From IMG/VR virus record IMGVR_UViG_3300031705_000001, positions 85,990 to 149,989 of that record: DNA of 64,000 nt; one strand, 5' to 3'. The notes beneath the pieces are model-generated. The model had not been told where the DNA came from. It saw nothing but the letters and a program-made list of their open reading frames with translations, and did not search any database. Source of the stretch: a virus. Shown one piece after another: positions 1 to 9,387 of the stretch. Position 1 is the stretch's first letter. The number at the start of each line of letters is the position of its first letter. Made by a program: the position numbers and the translations under genes.

Positions 1-658
1 TATAAAGGAAATATGCGCTGTAGATATTCCAAGAATTGATTGCATTGAAAAAACTGATAAACTGTGCTTTGGTGATAGCCATTCATTTAGTCAGTATACA
101 CCAGGTTATATGACACAACGTCATGATGGTTTGACTATGCATGGCGCACTCAAAAAAGGTTTAGATGCATACATATACCCATGGGTCAAATCTCTTAGGG
201 TTTACATGGGCAACATTGATGTGCGACACCATTTAATGAGACAAAGTAACCCGTCAGCTTCAGTTAAAACAATACTAATTGACTTTGAAAATGAACTACG
301 TGAAATGTACGAACGTGGAATAAAAGAAATAGAAGTTGTTCATGTATTACCAATTGAAAATGAAAGTAGAGCTTTACCAAAAACAGGGTATTATAAAGAT
401 ACACCATTTGCAGGAACATGGGCACAAAGAACTGCATTGGTCAAAGAAATCAATGATGGTATAGACAGTATGTGTGAAAGAAATAATTGGCAATCACATA
501 AACATCCAGAAGTTTATTATAATTCTAAAAATGAATTAACATTTGACGTAATGGAAAAGCCAAAATCAGTTCATATCGCCAGGGAATATTACAGATGGGA
601 TTTAACCAGTAATGAACCTAATGCTAAATTAATTAAACAAACTATGTCACTTTTTTAA
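1..658 (+). CDS. SGNH/GDSL-hydrolase-like protein, 5'-truncated by the window edge
   Basis: The frame is open from base 2, so the N-terminus lies outside the window and the first Met (base 110) is probably internal. Visible SGNH-family signatures in order: FGDSHS at bases 68-85 (block I, Ser nucleophile), MGNIDVRHH at 206-232 (block III Asn) and SVHIARE near 566-586 (candidate block V His). Such folds hydrolyse esters or acetyl groups on glycans or lipids; here the substrate is unknown. The product ends in MSLF, a hydrophobic tail also seen on several replication proteins in this window. It is followed 3 bases later by a small gene in the same direction. Family assignment is fairly good, function unknown. 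Confidence 0.55.
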   Translation, partial: IKEICAVDIPRIDCIEKTDKLCFGDSHSFSQYTPGYMTQRHDGLTMHGALKKGLDAYIYPWVKSLRVYMGNIDVRHHLMRQSNPSASVKTILIDFENELREMYERGIKEIEVVHVLPIENESRALPKTGYYKDTPFAGTWAQRTALVKEINDGIDSMCERNNWQSHKHPEVYYNSKNELTFDVMEKPKSVHIAREYYRWDLTSNEPNAKLIKQTMSLF

Positions 659-661
659 AAT

Positions 662-805
662 ATGAAAAAATACAAAATACTCATCACACCACATGACGAC
701 ACTAAAGAATCTTATTCGTTTGAAATAAAAACAAAGGATATAGAGTGGGTTATGGAACAATATCAAAGAAATAGAAATCCATTCAAATGGAAAATCATAG
801 AATAA
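662..805 (+). CDS. Small hypothetical protein, 47 aa
   Basis: Short ORF (MKKYKILITPHDDTKESYS...) fitted between its neighbours: it starts 3 bases after the upstream stop and its stop lies 1 base before the next ATG, the tight packing expected of a translated phage gene. Charged, Lys/Glu-rich, without membrane segments. Not recognised. Confidence 0.5.
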   Translation: MKKYKILITPHDDTKESYSFEIKTKDIEWVMEQYQRNRNPFKWKIIE

Positions 806-806
806 G

Positions 807-2033
807 ATGGAAATAAAAACTACTAAATATTACGATGAGTTTTTGAGATACTTTGAACTTGCTAAGAAACAGCAAGAGCTTAGTAACTTAGGTATTGTAC
901 CACATGAAGAAAGCGGCATGAATGATCCTTTAATGGAACACGTGCACTTATATGATGTAGTGGAAAGAAAATATGCAGGTTTTAGTCAGATCATAAACGA
1001 TTGTTTTTATGGTTGGACAGAAGATCATCCATATTGGGAACACATGAAAGCCGGCAAAATATTCCCTCAAAGAGAAGAAGTTGCCAAAAACTGGACTGGA
1101 AAGCACAAAGACTTTGGATTAGAAGAATGGTTATATCTGTTTATTCTACATCGAGTTTGTGGTAGTGCAATTAATTATGCTACCAAACCATCTGGTTATC
1201 ACAACACAGTTATCTTTGCATTACATGAATGTAAAACAATTGAAGAAATGTGCGAGGTTATTAAATATCATCCTACGCCATTTTATACTTCAGTTGGTTA
1301 TCAGTTTCCAGCATTTCCTAAACCACCAAAGCCTTCAGGTAATGAAGATAGTTTTGTAGGTATGGAATCGTTTACAGAACCTGAATATGTTTACAAAAGA
1401 GGCGGAGATTATTTCTTATGTGAATTTGCACCAAGACTTTCAAGAGACTTAGCTGTCTTTTTAAGAAGTGACGGTAAAAAAGATTTAAGAGAGATCGGAG
1501 AATGGATGTTTAAGTGGAATGCTGATAATGGCCTAAGAGCTTATAGATTCCAGTATGCTGCAGTTCTTGCAGATTTAGCAGATTGGTATCCAGAATATGT
1601 AAACAGAGAATCAATGTTTTATTATGGTACAAATGCAGTAGAATGCATTGGATATCTTGCAGATCCTGTTGAAAAGAAAGGTAAAAAGAGTGAAGAATTC
1701 TTGGATGCAGTAATGACAAGAATATACGAAGATACAGGAAGCTTACCATATAATGCTGAAGATGTAGCATGTGATTTTATTAGATGGATTGAAAACTATT
1801 TAAGACCGGGCGCGGCATATAATCATATAGACTTTGATGGTATTTGGAACAGTTCATTTATATTAGATCATCCATATGGAAGACAGAAAGCGATGTTAGA
1901 ATTAGGTCTAGTAGACACATTCAATGGTATCACATCATTTCCATCAGATGACAAAGTTATAGCATCTGTTAACCTAACGGCCGCCGAATATAAAAGCAAA
2001 ATAAATAGTATACTACCAACGACATATGAATAA
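807..2033 (+). CDS. Large conserved phage protein, candidate DNA base-modification enzyme
   Basis: A 408-aa protein. Conspicuous blocks are LHRVCGSAINYA followed by SGYHNTVI (about residues 113-136), YTSVGYQFPAFPKPP, and ESMFYYGTNA. The pattern RxxGSxINY...GYxNT recalls the amino acid:DNA transferase and thymine pyrophosphorylase groups described from thymidine-hypermodifying phages, but this is from memory and unproven. The next gene shares the weak pattern AxxxAxxxPxxVxxESxxxxGT, so the two may be distant paralogues. Its last 8 bases overlap the next start, implying translational coupling. The following genes (LOG, PLP-fold, dUTPase-like) fit a nucleotide or base-modification pathway. Alternative: an unrelated replication or recombination protein. 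Confidence 0.45.
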   Translation: MEIKTTKYYDEFLRYFELAKKQQELSNLGIVPHEESGMNDPLMEHVHLYDVVERKYAGFSQIINDCFYGWTEDHPYWEHMKAGKIFPQREEVAKNWTGKHKDFGLEEWLYLFILHRVCGSAINYATKPSGYHNTVIFALHECKTIEEMCEVIKYHPTPFYTSVGYQFPAFPKPPKPSGNEDSFVGMESFTEPEYVYKRGGDYFLCEFAPRLSRDLAVFLRSDGKKDLREIGEWMFKWNADNGLRAYRFQYAAVLADLADWYPEYVNRESMFYYGTNAVECIGYLADPVEKKGKKSEEFLDAVMTRIYEDTGSLPYNAEDVACDFIRWIENYLRPGAAYNHIDFDGIWNSSFILDHPYGRQKAMLELGLVDTFNGITSFPSDDKVIASVNLTAAEYKSKINSILPTTYE

Positions 2034-3165
2034 AGAACAAGAATTGGAAAAGGATACGAAACTTATAATTGAATTTAATCCAAAAAATGGTTCAAGTAAT
2101 GCAAACTTTTTAAAAAATAGTTTGTTTGAATTTAACGGAAATGACAAAATGAACAAACACAATATATCATATAAAGGCACTTCTGAAATCCTAATGAAAA
2201 AGGGAAAACCAATGGAAAGTTGGATGAAGGATTGGACTCAAGAAGAAAGATTTGATAAATTCTTTGAATTCTGTCATGCTTTTGATAAGAGACAAGACAG
2301 CTTACTTTTAGAAGATTACCAAATATTCTCACATAGATTACACTGGCATGAACATCCATATTGTTATATGATGAAACATGAAACAGATTTAGAAAAGCTA
2401 TTATATTATACAATAGTATTTTCTTTTAGTAATGAACATTGGGGAACTATTAATAGATTGATCAATGACGGTGAAGTAAAAACAAGAAAACACTTTGTTG
2501 AAAACAGACATGCTCGTAATGATCTATTTCAAATATATTATCCAAAGGGCACAATAGTTAAGGATTGGTTATTAGAAGGACCTAAAAAAGCAGCCAAAGA
2601 TATGGCTCATATTTTAGAGAATTTAGAAAGACCATACACTATGATGGAATTTGCTAAAATATTAGAAGCTTATTTTAAAGAACATCAAAACTTTAGAAGT
2701 CCATTATATCCATGTAAAAACACTGCAAGATATGTTGCAATGAGTAGACCGGATCTAGTTGATCCAGAATCAGTGCTTTTTGGTGGAACTGGACATTTTG
2801 ATGGTATGATGCAAATCTTTGGAGGACCAAACTTAAATGGTAAAGTAAAATACTCAATTGACGAAGATGGTCAATTTATAGCAGAGAATAAACATGCTGA
2901 AGAATGGATTAGACAAATGCAAGTTTTATCAGATCATCCAAGTAATCCAATGACTACTCAAACGATGTTAAATGTAGAGGATAAAACATGTTTTTTTTAC
3001 AAACACATCGCAATCAGTCATGGTATTAAATCTCCCACTAAAAGAATTCCATATACTTGGATCTTTGATGGAGCATTTAATTTAGCAAAACATCCAACAG
3101 AGGATGTTATCGTAAACGCAGAAACAACACGTCACATTTGGGGTAAGAATTACCCTAACGAATAA
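2026..3165 (+). CDS. Large conserved phage protein, possible paralogue of the upstream gene
   Basis: A 379-aa protein overlapping the preceding gene by 8 bases. Notable segments are HRLHWHEHPYCYMM (about residues 105-118, His/Trp/Tyr-rich), PLYPCKNTARYVAMSRPDL and SVLFGGTGHFDGMMQIFGG; the last resembles the glycine turn of helix-hairpin-helix DNA-binding folds. The region AMSRPDLVDPESVLFGGTG can be laid over ADWYPEYVNRESMFYYGTN of the upstream protein, suggesting common ancestry. I tentatively place it near the glutamyl/putrescinyl-thymine pyrophosphorylase-like enzymes because of this motif and its neighbours. No catalytic residue can be named with confidence. Confidence 0.42.
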   Translation: MNKEQELEKDTKLIIEFNPKNGSSNANFLKNSLFEFNGNDKMNKHNISYKGTSEILMKKGKPMESWMKDWTQEERFDKFFEFCHAFDKRQDSLLLEDYQIFSHRLHWHEHPYCYMMKHETDLEKLLYYTIVFSFSNEHWGTINRLINDGEVKTRKHFVENRHARNDLFQIYYPKGTIVKDWLLEGPKKAAKDMAHILENLERPYTMMEFAKILEAYFKEHQNFRSPLYPCKNTARYVAMSRPDLVDPESVLFGGTGHFDGMMQIFGGPNLNGKVKYSIDEDGQFIAENKHAEEWIRQMQVLSDHPSNPMTTQTMLNVEDKTCFFYKHIAISHGIKSPTKRIPYTWIFDGAFNLAKHPTEDVIVNAETTRHIWGKNYPNE

Positions 3166-3176
3166 ATACAAACAAG

Positions 3177-3854
3177 ATGAAAAATAAAGCAGATGATGCA
3201 TGGCAAATTCTAAGAATTCAAGGAGAATTTACAAAAGGATTTGACACTTTTAATGAAATAGATGTACCATGTGTATCGATATTCGGAAGTGCAAGAACAA
3301 AACAAGGTAGTAAATGGTATAACGAAGCAAGAGAATTTGCTAAGCTTATATCATGTGAAGGATTCGGAGTAATTACAGGCGGAGGTCCAGGAATAATGGC
3401 TGCAGCAAATCACGGAGCTCATGAAGTTTCAGGTAATTCTATAGGAATTGGCATTGAATTGCCATTTGAATCAGGTATGAACAAATATGTTGATTTAGGA
3501 ATGGAATGCAGATACTTTTTTACAAGAAAGGTAATGTTCTTAAAATATTCGCAAGGATTCGTTGTATTTCCAGGAGGACTTGGAACTCTAGATGAATTAT
3601 TTGAAGCAATTACATTAGCTCAATGTGGTCACAACGTAAAATACCCAATAGTATTAGTTGGAAAAGATTATTGGTCAGGATTAATTGATTGGCTAAAAGA
3701 TACTGTATTGGAAAGTAATAAAATGAGTCCATCGGATTTTGACTTATTTAGAATCGTAGATACTGCAGTGGAAGCAAGAGATAAAATTATGGAATATCAC
3801 AATAAGGAAATGACCGCACCTGGTTATTTAGGTAGCAACAAAACAAACTTTTAA
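3177..3854 (+). CDS. LOG-family (lysine decarboxylase-like fold) nucleotide phosphoribohydrolase
   Basis: A 225-aa Rossmann-like protein with the complete LOG/TIGR00730 signature: FGSAR (36-40), GGGPGIMAAAN (68-78), FFTRK with the conserved Arg (114-118) and PGGLGTLDE with the catalytic Glu (132-140). LOG enzymes cleave nucleoside 5'-monophosphates into base and ribose 5-phosphate. In this cluster it could adjust a nucleotide pool or release a base for modification, which is inference. Family assignment is secure; the phage substrate is unknown. The next start follows 3 bases after the stop. Confidence 0.85.
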   Translation: MKNKADDAWQILRIQGEFTKGFDTFNEIDVPCVSIFGSARTKQGSKWYNEAREFAKLISCEGFGVITGGGPGIMAAANHGAHEVSGNSIGIGIELPFESGMNKYVDLGMECRYFFTRKVMFLKYSQGFVVFPGGLGTLDELFEAITLAQCGHNVKYPIVLVGKDYWSGLIDWLKDTVLESNKMSPSDFDLFRIVDTAVEARDKIMEYHNKEMTAPGYLGSNKTNF

Positions 3855-3857
3855 AAT

Positions 3858-4754
3858 ATGGCACATAACAAACACACAAAAAGTCTAATGAATCAAGATA
3901 TTAATCTGATGATGCCAAATCGTCAAGCTTGGTTAGATTTAGCAGGAGATTGGAAAGATCCATTTTCAGAACCAGTTATCACAGAACATGATGGATTTAA
4001 AGTCGTAAGAGAAGATTTAATGGGATTTGGTTCTAAATGCAGGTTTGGTGATATCTTAGTTCAATCAGCACCAACAGATACATTAGTATATGTACAGCCA
4101 AGGTGTGGATTTGCAGGTATATCACTTGCATATCTTGCAGAAAAATACAATAAAAAATTAGTATTATTTAGTCCATCACAAAAAGAAATTTCAGATCATC
4201 AAGCGATATGTATTGAACGTGGAGCAGAAATGAAATTTAAAAGAGTTGCTGCTATGCCAAACCTTAACGCACATGCTAAAAGATGGGCAGAAGATAACAA
4301 CGCAACGTTTATTCCACTAGGACTTAAGCACGAATTAGTTACAGCAGCCGCAGTGAAAGTTGCATATGATCTTGCAGAAAAACACGGATATCCAGAAGAA
4401 GTTTGGTCAGCAATTTCTACAGGAGTATTACAAAGATCATTACAGATTGCATGGCCTGATGCAGATTTTCATGCAGTTGCAGTTGCTCGTAATATCAAAA
4501 CAGGTGAAAGAGGTAGAGCTGAAATGTGGTCTCATCCTAAACCATTTAATCAAAACGTAAGTCTTGATCAAATGCCACCATTTCCAAGTGCATATAACTA
4601 CGATGCAAAAGCATGGGAATTTATGAAGAAACATGGAAAACCAGGAGCATGGTTCTGGAATGTAGGTGGAGATCCTAGACCAGAATCTGATCAAACAAAA
4701 ATTATAACAGACTCTCAAAGAGAATGGGGACAAATTCTAGAAATGGACAGATAA
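3858..4754 (+). CDS. PLP-dependent fold-type II enzyme-like protein (tryptophan-synthase-beta/ACC-deaminase type)
   Basis: A 298-aa protein. GFGSKCR (56-62) matches the GxKxR setting of the Schiff-base lysine (K60), and RCGFAGISLAYLAEK (82-96) is the loop and helix expected to hold the cofactor phosphate, followed by LVLFSPSQKEISDHQ and an ERGAEM turn typical of this fold. Enzymes of the family do beta-eliminations, beta-replacements or deaminations on amino acids. Phages with amino-acid-decorated thymines carry PLP enzymes that trim the attached group, so the position after two putative base-modification proteins is suggestive. The reaction cannot be deduced from sequence alone. Confidence 0.65.
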   Translation: MAHNKHTKSLMNQDINLMMPNRQAWLDLAGDWKDPFSEPVITEHDGFKVVREDLMGFGSKCRFGDILVQSAPTDTLVYVQPRCGFAGISLAYLAEKYNKKLVLFSPSQKEISDHQAICIERGAEMKFKRVAAMPNLNAHAKRWAEDNNATFIPLGLKHELVTAAAVKVAYDLAEKHGYPEEVWSAISTGVLQRSLQIAWPDADFHAVAVARNIKTGERGRAEMWSHPKPFNQNVSLDQMPPFPSAYNYDAKAWEFMKKHGKPGAWFWNVGGDPRPESDQTKIITDSQREWGQILEMDR

Positions 4755-4808
4755 TAGTTGAAACTATTAATCAAATACACATATTATTAATATAACAAAA
4801 AATACAAA

Positions 4809-5276
4809 ATGGCAAATATAGACAATGAATGCAAAGATCTTGAAGTAAAAGACTTTTACACCAAATCAACAACACATTTAGCAGACATCATGGAAAACCA
4901 AAAAAAGATGCAAGAGCAGACTTATGGTTTTAACTTTGAAGATATGACGTTACGAGAGGTAATGAATTTCTGGCATGTTAACACTCACGCAGTAGTTGAT
5001 GAGATACATGAAATGACAGATGCACTTGGAGGTATTAAAGATGGTTCTGGAAATGCAGTCTGGAAATACTGGAAAAAAGACTTTACAAAATATGATACGA
5101 TGAAAGTATCAGATCTTTCCGAAGGTGATAAGAAAGAATTATTTATGGAATGGGTAGATATTCTCCATTTCTTTATTAACTATGCAGCTTCTATTGGCTT
5201 GGATGCAAAAACAGCATACAACTATTATTTCGCTAAAGCAGAAGAAAATGTAAATCGCCAAAAAAACAACTACTAA
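4809..5276 (+). CDS. Dimeric all-alpha dUTPase / dNTP pyrophosphatase-like protein
   Basis: A 155-aa helical protein with metal-binding acidic pairs of the dimeric dUTPase/MazG-related group: EIHE (65-68), a KYWKK segment, and EWVDILHFF (114-122) followed by YNYYFAKAEENVNRQKNNY, the characteristic C-terminal helix. The family hydrolyses dUTP or dCTP to monophosphate and pyrophosphate. In base-modifying phages such enzymes remove canonical dNTPs from the pool, fitting the genes upstream, but plain dUTP removal for thymidylate synthesis is equally possible. The polymerase gene starts 1 base after the stop. Confidence 0.75.
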   Translation: MANIDNECKDLEVKDFYTKSTTHLADIMENQKKMQEQTYGFNFEDMTLREVMNFWHVNTHAVVDEIHEMTDALGGIKDGSGNAVWKYWKKDFTKYDTMKVSDLSEGDKKELFMEWVDILHFFINYAASIGLDAKTAYNYYFAKAEENVNRQKNNY

Positions 5277-6695
5277 ATGCTATTAGATATTGAGCAAACC
5301 GACAGGGAACTAATTATTTCTTACTACGACAAAGAGGGCAAAGTATCATTTAAAAGATATGGCGTTAATCAATTCCAAAATTGGGTAGTAACTAAAGATA
5401 CTGATAAACACAAAGATGCAACATATAGAAATTGGGATGGTAGAGCTCTAAAAAGAGGTTACGCTAAATCATTCAACAAGTTTAGTTTATTATATTTCAT
5501 GGATTCTCTACCAGAAAAAGACAGGGAAGAGATCTACGAATTTAATATGCCACGAACGTATTTTGTAGATATTGAAACAGAAATAGTTGATGGTTTCCCA
5601 AAAGCAGAAGAAGCTAAAACTAGAATTCTATCGTTTTCAATAATTACACCAGAACGTAAAGCAATTGTATTAGGATTAGAAGACATGTCTCAGGAAGATA
5701 TGAAGAAAATACAGGCAGATACCAACAAACATTTCAAAGACTACGACCAAGATTGGGAATTCTCATATCATAAATTTGATAATGAGTATAATATGTTATA
5801 TACGTTTTTGCATAAGTTTTTACCTAAGTTCCCAATGATGACAGGGTGGAATTTCATCAACTATGATTGGCAGTATATAGTCAATAGATGTAAACGATTA
5901 CAGATCGATATGGAGCAAGTGGCAATCACTGGTGCGTTAGATAGAAAGGATAGTCGTCCATTACATATGGGTATTTTAGATTACATGCAATTATATGACA
6001 AATATGATAGATCGGTTGCTGTTAAAGAATCTAATTCATTAGACTTTGTTTCAGGAGCAGTTTTAGATGTTAAGAAAATTAAATATTCTGGAGGACTTCA
6101 AGAACTATATGAAAATGATTTTACTAAGTACATTTATTACAACGTAGTCGATTCATGTTTAGTATACTATATAGATCAACAGTTAAAATCGATGGAAGTT
6201 CTTTTAACTCTAGCAACCATTACTAAGATGCCATTATATAAAGCATCATCACCTGTTGCGATTACAGAATCACTACTTGCAAGAAAACTTGCAGAACAGA
6301 ATAAAAAGATTGGTGTAGAATATGGTAAAGCCGATGCTCTTAAAGAAGGTAAATTCGAAGGAGCTTTCGTTAAGCAACCAATTGTTGGATATTATAGTGG
6401 AGTAAGTGCATTTGATTTTGCATCGCTATATCCTTCAATAATGAGACAATTTAATATTTCCCCCGAATCATATGTTGAGCAAGTACCTGAAGCAGAAATT
6501 CCAACAAGACGAAAAGACAAAAAGGTAATTGTCTGTGAAAACGGAGTGGTATTCAAAAAAGAAGATTCTATTCTTAAAAAAATATTAGCAGATTTATATG
6601 AGCAAAGAAAGGACTATAAAAAGACCTCTTATGCGTATTACGAGAAGGCTGCTAAGCTAGAAAAGAAATTAAAAAAATTAAATAGAATTAAATAA
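5277..6695 (+). CDS. 43: Family B DNA polymerase, N-terminal half (exonuclease and first palm part), gp43-like
   Basis: First half of the replicative polymerase, 472 aa. The proofreading exonuclease is intact: FVDIETE (Exo I, D98/E100), GWNFINYD (Exo II, N192/D197) and YYNVVDS (Exo III, D292). Polymerase motif A, FDFASLYPSIMRQFNISPE, begins at D380. The protein stops within the fingers, in a Lys-rich helix (KAAKLEKKLKKLNRIK), before motifs B and C. Those are in a separate gene at 11770-12978. Together the halves give 874 aa, close to T4 gp43 (898 aa). The two products must assemble to form an active enzyme; the basic end here and acidic start of the other half could help them meet. Confidence 0.93.
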   Translation: MLLDIEQTDRELIISYYDKEGKVSFKRYGVNQFQNWVVTKDTDKHKDATYRNWDGRALKRGYAKSFNKFSLLYFMDSLPEKDREEIYEFNMPRTYFVDIETEIVDGFPKAEEAKTRILSFSIITPERKAIVLGLEDMSQEDMKKIQADTNKHFKDYDQDWEFSYHKFDNEYNMLYTFLHKFLPKFPMMTGWNFINYDWQYIVNRCKRLQIDMEQVAITGALDRKDSRPLHMGILDYMQLYDKYDRSVAVKESNSLDFVSGAVLDVKKIKYSGGLQELYENDFTKYIYYNVVDSCLVYYIDQQLKSMEVLLTLATITKMPLYKASSPVAITESLLARKLAEQNKKIGVEYGKADALKEGKFEGAFVKQPIVGYYSGVSAFDFASLYPSIMRQFNISPESYVEQVPEAEIPTRRKDKKVIVCENGVVFKKEDSILKKILADLYEQRKDYKKTSYAYYEKAAKLEKKLKKLNRIK

Positions 6696-6698
6696 TAC

Positions 6699-6727
6699 TT
6701 ACATTGTATATTTAGTTGATATATAAT
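6699..6727 (+). promoter_or_regulatory. Possible tandem early-type and late promoter before nrdB
   Basis: The only gap after the polymerase half holds TATATTTAG (early-like -7) immediately followed by GATATATAA (late core, about 6718-6726), 30 bases ahead of the nrdB ATG. This would allow expression in both phases. Confidence 0.45.
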
Positions 6728-6752
6728 TAACATCAAAACACTTAACACTTAT

Positions 6753-7730
6753 ATGAGCGATATTTTTCAAAAAAGAGTAAACATTTTACCATATCAATAT
6801 CCACAGCTTTTGGCATATAAAGATGCTATCAGACATTCTTATTGGATACATACAGAATTTAATTTTACAACAGATATCGATGACTTTAAAACTAAGATTT
6901 CAACCAAAGAACGAGAAGTTATTAAAAGATCAATGCTTGCGATTGCGCAAATAGAGGTAAATGTTAAAACTTTCTGGGCAGATCTTTATAAAAGAATGCC
7001 AATTACAGAAATCGGAGATGTTGGAATGACATTTGCAGAATCTGAAGTAAGACATAAAGATGCATATGCACAGTTACTATTAATCTTAGGACTTGAAAAA
7101 GAGTTCGAACATGTTGTAGAGATTCCTGCAATTAAAGACAGAATTGCATACTTGACTAAATATTTAGATGGAACAAGAAGCAGAGACAATAAAATGTACA
7201 CAAAATCAGTGTTATTATTTTCTTTATTCATTGAACATGTAAGTTTGTTTAGTCAATTCTTTATTATGATGTCTTTCAATAAAGAGAAGAATCTTTTTAA
7301 AGGTATTTCTAATGTTGTCGAAGCTACAAGTAAAGAAGAAGAAATTCATGGAAACTTTGGATCTGAATTGATCAATATTATTAAAGAAGAGAATCCTGAA
7401 TGGTTCGATGAAGAATTCGAACAACTAATAGATTCAGCATGTAAAAAAGCATATGTAGCAGAATGCAAAATATTAGATTGGATATTTGAAAAAGGTGAAC
7501 TTGATTTCTTATCTAAAGAAAATATTAAAAACTTTATTAAAAACAGATTTAACAATTCATTAAATAGAATTGGAATGAAATCAATATTTGATATTGATCT
7601 TATTGAATTAGAAAAATCATTATGGTTTGACGTAGAGATACTATCAACTAAAGAAGGCGATTTCTTTTATAAGAAAAGCGTAGATTACAACAAGAAGTCT
7701 AAGTCAATAACTGAAGACGATTTATTTTAA
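6753..7730 (+). CDS. nrdB: Class I ribonucleotide reductase, beta (R2) subunit
   Basis: A 325-aa ferritin-like protein that holds the di-metal centre and generates the tyrosyl radical for ribonucleotide reduction. Ligand motifs are present: ESEVRHKDAY (ExxH and, four residues on, the candidate radical Tyr), LFIEHVSLFSQF and EEEIHGNFG (ExxH). Length is normal for short phage R2 proteins. It ends in ITEDDLF; the tail is where R2 binds the large subunit. It lies 22 bases before nrdA in the gap between the two polymerase halves. Supplies dNTPs for phage replication. Confidence 0.93.
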   Translation: MSDIFQKRVNILPYQYPQLLAYKDAIRHSYWIHTEFNFTTDIDDFKTKISTKEREVIKRSMLAIAQIEVNVKTFWADLYKRMPITEIGDVGMTFAESEVRHKDAYAQLLLILGLEKEFEHVVEIPAIKDRIAYLTKYLDGTRSRDNKMYTKSVLLFSLFIEHVSLFSQFFIMMSFNKEKNLFKGISNVVEATSKEEEIHGNFGSELINIIKEENPEWFDEEFEQLIDSACKKAYVAECKILDWIFEKGELDFLSKENIKNFIKNRFNNSLNRIGMKSIFDIDLIELEKSLWFDVEILSTKEGDFFYKKSVDYNKKSKSITEDDLF

Positions 7731-7752
7731 AATTATTAAAAAACTAAAACAC

Positions 7753-9378
7753 ATGGAATACGAAAAGAATTACTGGCTTAACGAAGACAGTAGGCAATTT
7801 CTTTCAAGGGGTTATATTGACGAAACCCCAGAGCAAAGAATTAAAGATGTCGCAAATACAGCAGAGAGATATTTAAAAATTGATGGATTTGCGAGAAAGT
7901 TCGAAGATTATATGGAACGCGGATTCTATAGTTTATCAACTCCAGTTTGGATCAACTTTGGAAAAGATAAAGGACTTCCTGTTAGTTGCTATGGATCAAA
8001 CGTTGATGATACATTAGATAGCATCTTAAATGGAAGTAGAGAAATAGGAATGATGTCAAAATACGGAGGAGGAACTTCTGTATATTTAGGAAATATTAGA
8101 TCAAGAGGAACTAATATTTCAACAGGAGGTACAGCAGATGGACCAGTACACTATGCTAGAATGTATGATACAACAGTTGATGTATGTAAACAATCAGAAG
8201 CAAGACGTGGAGCATGTGCAGCTTGGTTACCAGTAGAACACAATGATATTTTAGAATTCTTAGATATTGGTAGTGAAGGTAATCCTATTCAAAACTTACA
8301 ATTCGGAGTTACTGTTGGTGATGAATGGATTGCAGAAATGAAAGCTGGAGATTCTGATAAGCGTAAAATATGGGCAAAGATTATTCAAAAGAGAAATGAA
8401 TTTGGCTTTCCTTATATTATGTTTAAAGATAATTCAAACAACAATTCACCATATAAAGAATTAGGTTTAGAAATCACAGCATCTAATTTATGTAGTGAGA
8501 TTCAGTTACCAACAGATTCTTTTAATTCATTCGTATGTTGCTTAGGTTCTATTAACCTTTTACACTGGGATGAAATTAAAGATACTGATGCAATCGAAAC
8601 ATACACATTATTCTTAAATGCAGTAATGGATGAATTCGTTAAGAAATCTACAAATATGCCAGGTATGGCAAGAGCACATCGTTTTGCTGAACAACACAGA
8701 GCATTGGGATTAGGCGTACTTGGATACCACTCGTTATTTCAATCTAAATTAATTACATTTGATTCTATTCAAGCAAAGGGATTAAATCATGATATATTTA
8801 GTACTTTAAAAGAAAGAAGTGAAAAAGCATCTAAATGGTTACATGACGAAAGAGGTTACAGATCAATTAGACCTGGATTTGCAAACACAACATTGCTTGC
8901 AGTTGCACCAACTAAATCAAGTTCTTTTATATTAGGACAAGTTTCTATGGGTATTGAACCAATCAAATCTAATTATTTTATTAAAGATTTGGCAAAGTCA
9001 AAGACTATCTATAAGAACCCATTCCTTATTGAAGAATTAATCAAATATGATTTAAATACTCCACAAGTTTGGGAAGATATTTTAAAAAGAGATGGATCTG
9101 TCCAACACTTAGACTTTCCAACTAAAGAAGTTTTCAAATCATTTGTTGAGTTATCTCCAAAAGAAATCGTATTACAAGCGGCACAGAGACAAAAGTTCAT
9201 TGATCAATCACAATCGTTAAACATTATGATACATCCAAGCGTACCAGCAAAGGATATTAATCAATTGTATTTATATGCACATGAAGAAGGCGTTAAGACG
9301 CTTTACTATCAATTTAGTCAAAGTTCAGCGCAATCATTTGCAAGAGATATTCTTGAATGTTCAAGTTGCGAGGGTTAA
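7753..9378 (+). CDS. nrdA: Class I ribonucleotide reductase, alpha (R1) subunit, short form
   Basis: A 541-aa catalytic subunit. Active-site elements are visible: PVSCYGSN (first redox Cys), ASNLCSEIQLPT (Asn, thiyl-radical Cys and Glu), CCLGSINL (second redox Cys), two Tyr in a late ...LYLYAHEEGVKTLYY segment for radical transfer, and a C-terminal CSSCEG shuttle pair. It is much shorter than the cellular enzyme (about 750 aa) because it starts without an ATP-cone domain, so classical dATP inhibition through the cone should be absent. Paired with nrdB upstream. A run of three RNA hairpins follows the stop. Confidence 0.93.
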   Translation: MEYEKNYWLNEDSRQFLSRGYIDETPEQRIKDVANTAERYLKIDGFARKFEDYMERGFYSLSTPVWINFGKDKGLPVSCYGSNVDDTLDSILNGSREIGMMSKYGGGTSVYLGNIRSRGTNISTGGTADGPVHYARMYDTTVDVCKQSEARRGACAAWLPVEHNDILEFLDIGSEGNPIQNLQFGVTVGDEWIAEMKAGDSDKRKIWAKIIQKRNEFGFPYIMFKDNSNNNSPYKELGLEITASNLCSEIQLPTDSFNSFVCCLGSINLLHWDEIKDTDAIETYTLFLNAVMDEFVKKSTNMPGMARAHRFAEQHRALGLGVLGYHSLFQSKLITFDSIQAKGLNHDIFSTLKERSEKASKWLHDERGYRSIRPGFANTTLLAVAPTKSSSFILGQVSMGIEPIKSNYFIKDLAKSKTIYKNPFLIEELIKYDLNTPQVWEDILKRDGSVQHLDFPTKEVFKSFVELSPKEIVLQAAQRQKFIDQSQSLNIMIHPSVPAKDINQLYLYAHEEGVKTLYYQFSQSSAQSFARDILECSSCEG

Positions 9379-9387
9379 AATAAAGGT

